DNA of 17,675 nt from JAHFHB01 sp964393875 (lineage in GTDB: Bacteria > Omnitrophota > Omnitrophia > Omnitrophales > Aquincolibacteriaceae), in NCBI GenBank assembly GCA_964393875.1, contig CAYMUZ010000028.1, forward strand, positions 1 to 17,675, read 5' to 3'. The translations under genes and the position numbers were made by a program. The notes beneath the pieces are model-generated. The model did not search any database and was not told where the DNA came from. It saw nothing but the letters and a program-made list of their open reading frames with translations. Positions 16,318-17,675 of the stretch are shown here, in pieces. Position 1 is the first letter of the stretch. Every line of letters begins with the position of its first letter.

Positions 16318-17559
16318 TCATAGCTTAATGCAACCTGGGCCAAAAGGTATCCAGAATTTAAAAACCGATCCTTTTCCCATTTCACTTTCCACCCAAAACT
16401 TACCGCTGTGGATTTCTTCAATGGTCTGGCGGCACACCCACAGCCCCTGCCCATATCCTGAAACATCTGTCTCCGCTGCCTTTGGTTTTTGTTTTGTTGA
16501 AAAACCTTGTTCAAAAATTCTTTTAAGATTCTCGGGGGTAATGCCTGTCCCATTATCAACAACTTCAAACAAAGTTCCGTCTTTTCCATCCATCACCTCG
16601 TACACCCCGCGCGTAAGAATCTCGAGGTCCGTTTTGTCACCCCTAGCTTCTGCCGCATTCATAAATAGATTTGTCAAAACACGTTGCAGCAACACCACGT
16701 TCCCGTACGGATAGGGCAGTGGCAGTTCACGAAAAAGCTTCACTTCTGGGTAACGCACCGCAACCTCCGCCACCGCACCGTCCCATACTACCTTGAAACT
16801 AAACTGCTGGAACTCCGTACAATCAGACGTAAGTGTCCCTTGAACCGTTTTAGTCACGATGCGAATTTCCTCCGCTTTCTGCCGCAAAACAGCGCCCTTC
16901 TCTTTCATCATACGGATCATTTTACCAAGTGTTCTTTGTGCGTTCGCATTCTCTTTCAAGTCAGGGCTGTAATGAGCCACAAATGCGCTGAGATCTTGCG
17001 GAACATAATTTGATAAAACCTCAGCCGGACTGTACATCGCAGCCAACGCATTTTTGGTCTCATGCGCCATCGACCGCGCACACGCCACCATTTTAGCATC
17101 CGCTTGGGCACGTACTTTTTCTTCCCGTTCTTTGAGCAGCACATCAAAAAGCCGGGCCTTCTCGGCGGCAATGGCCGATTCCTGCGCGATCGTAAAGAAG
17201 ACCGATAAATCTTCTTCCGTATACTCCTGATCTGATTTTTTCTGCCCCAGTACAAGCAGGCTGCGCAAAGTTTGCTCTGTAGACCGTTCTCCGCTCGTAT
17301 TGCGCACGGCAAGAAAACTCGGAATGATCACTTCTGCCTTCAGAGCATTCATTATCTCTAAAATCTCTTTCGAGCCCGCCCCTGCCTTTTCCACCTCACC
17401 GCGAACTAAAATATTTTTGGTCTCCACAAACTTTTCTACAAAAAGATGCGTTGCCGGGAAACTTACCCGGGGCCGATGACCACGCCCCCCATACCCCAGC
17501 GGATATTTCAGGCAAAATTCTTTTTTATCATCCTCATAAATAAAAGGCTCTTCTCCCAA
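16318..17559 (-). CDS. GAF-domain histidine kinase, 5'-truncated by an IS
   Basis: The open frame is a sensor histidine kinase without membrane segments. Counting from the TTG at 17559: a partial GAF domain (about 6-135, ending in YTEEDLSVFFTIAQESAIAAE), a helix, the H-box with phospho-acceptor His166 (MAHETKN), the N-box (NLFMNAAEA, Asn297/Asn301), G1 (VVDNGTGI, Asp335), F-box (IFEQGFSTK) and G2 (GYGQGLW). It should autophosphorylate and pass phosphate to a response regulator not present here. The GAF domain starts abruptly in its second strand, and no good start or ribosome binding site exists. Codons 1-5 lie in the inverted repeat of an insertion sequence, so native sequence runs only from about 17545 down. 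The layout is PrsK-like. It is probably a pseudogene or a fusion to off-window sequence. Confidence 0.8.
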   Translation of the reverse strand: MGEEPFIYEDDKKEFCLKYPLGYGGRGHRPRVSFPATHLFVEKFVETKNILVRGEVEKAGAGSKEILEIMNALKAEVIIPSFLAVRNTSGERSTEQTLRSLLVLGQKKSDQEYTEEDLSVFFTIAQESAIAAEKARLFDVLLKEREEKVRAQADAKMVACARSMAHETKNALAAMYSPAEVLSNYVPQDLSAFVAHYSPDLKENANAQRTLGKMIRMMKEKGAVLRQKAEEIRIVTKTVQGTLTSDCTEFQQFSFKVVWDGAVAEVAVRYPEVKLFRELPLPYPYGNVVLLQRVLTNLFMNAAEARGDKTDLEILTRGVYEVMDGKDGTLFEVVDNGTGITPENLKRIFEQGFSTKQKPKAAETDVSGYGQGLWVCRQTIEEIHSGKFWVESEMGKGSVFKFWIPFGPGCIKL

Positions 17560-17584
17560 ACGAGTGGGTAAATTTGAGCCTTTT
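17542..17584 (-). terminator. Hairpin terminator at the transposase 3' end
   Basis: AAAAGGCTC (17542-17550) pairs perfectly with GAGCCTTTT (17576-17584), and inside it CCCA (17555-17558) pairs with TGGG (17565-17568). On the minus strand the stem starts at the transposase stop codon and is followed by TTTTATTT, as in an intrinsic terminator. The structure overlaps the terminal repeat of the element. Confidence 0.55.
17546..17580. repeat. IS terminal inverted repeat
   Basis: Reading inward from 17546, the end starts GGCTCTTCTCCC, and GGCTCTT is the usual tip of ISL3-family elements. It sits just beyond the 3' end of the transposase and inside the reading frame of the kinase, marking the insertion point. 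The other end lies outside the window. If 8 bp were duplicated, as is usual for this family, the duplicate would be AAATAAAA (17538-17545). Confidence 0.6.
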
Positions 17585-17675
17585 TTAGAGTTTTGGGAGC
17601 ATGCAGGTCAGGATTTTTAGCCGGAGATATTCTTCATCCCTGAGTCCGTACGCTCTGCGTTGAATCACCCGAATC
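17585..17675 (-). CDS. Transposase C-terminal fragment (ISL3-like)
   Basis: The last 29 codons and a TAA (17585-17587) are visible, entering from the right edge. The translation begins IRVIQRRAYGLRDEEYLR and ends CMLPKL. The R-R-A-Y-G-x-R-[DN]-x-E-x-[YF]-x-R-L pattern is the conserved tail of DDE transposases of the ISL3 (IS204/IS1001/IS1096/IS1165) family. The DDE residues lie outside the window, so integrity cannot be judged. The gene ends just before the hairpin and terminal repeat. Confidence 0.75.
   Translation of the reverse strand, partial: IRVIQRRAYGLRDEEYLRLKILTCMLPKL

Larger units (their letters stand above)
17546..17675 (-). mobile_element. Insertion sequence, ISL3-like, partial
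   Basis: One terminal inverted repeat and the last part of a transposase gene are present, and the element runs off the right edge. The junction with the kinase is at 17545/17546. Family assignment rests on the transposase C-terminus and the GGCTCTT tip. Confidence 0.65.

Noticed and set aside
16254..16589. Minus-strand frame ending in TGRRPVNGSDQLSAKI.
   Set aside because: It is a shadow of the kinase gene in another frame; its tail only translates the palindromic repeat.
1..17675. CRISPR arrays, tRNA and rRNA genes.
   Set aside because: No regularly spaced direct repeats and no tRNA- or rRNA-like sequences were seen by eye.

Overview
Organism. The window reads as bacterial. Its Sec-exported giant protein with RHS/YD-type repeats, Ig-like repeats and enzyme modules, and its soluble GAF-type histidine kinase, resemble proteins of candidate phylum Omnitrophota (PVC group), which is known for very long genes. 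This assignment is inferred from protein style only (about 50% sure). TGA is used as a stop, so the code is standard.

Layout. Positions 1-345 are non-coding leader with a GC-rich palindrome (12-28), an AT-rich palindrome (225-238) and a strong ribosome binding site (338-342). Positions 346/349-15339 are one uninterrupted 4,996-4,997 residue gene. Its product has, in order: a signal peptide; a JAMM/JAB metalloprotease-like domain; a carbohydrate-binding-like beta-sandwich; one divergent and six clear Ig-like repeats; YD-repeat sequence; a glycoamylase-like (GH144/GH189-type) alpha/alpha barrel; two more beta-sandwich plus YD modules; an ILEI/FAM3-like domain; a coiled coil; a DUF4214-like segment; a C39-peptidase-like domain that seems to lack its nucleophile; two transmembrane helices; a Gly/Ala-rich helical repeat region; and a C-terminal alpha/beta-hydrolase (lipase/esterase-like) domain with a visible Ser-Asp-His triad. 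Positions 15336-16196 hold a membrane-anchored TPR-type protein whose ATG overlaps the giant gene's stop (ATGA), so the two are almost certainly co-translated. After a 121-base gap carrying the reverse complement of the 5' palindrome, a minus-strand GAF-histidine kinase (16318-17545) runs towards them. Its 5' end is cut off by an insertion sequence whose terminal inverted repeat starts at 17546; the last 29 codons of an ISL3-like transposase lie at 17585-17675.

How it may work. The giant protein has the plan of a surface or secreted polymorphic-toxin-like effector: export signal, adhesive repeats, carbohydrate-active and peptidase-like modules, a membrane-active region and a lipase-like tip. 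The overlapping TPR membrane protein would be its dedicated partner, acting as immunity, chaperone or export factor. This is inference from architecture. The kinase is convergent and separated from the pair, and its truncation suggests a decaying or rewired regulator.
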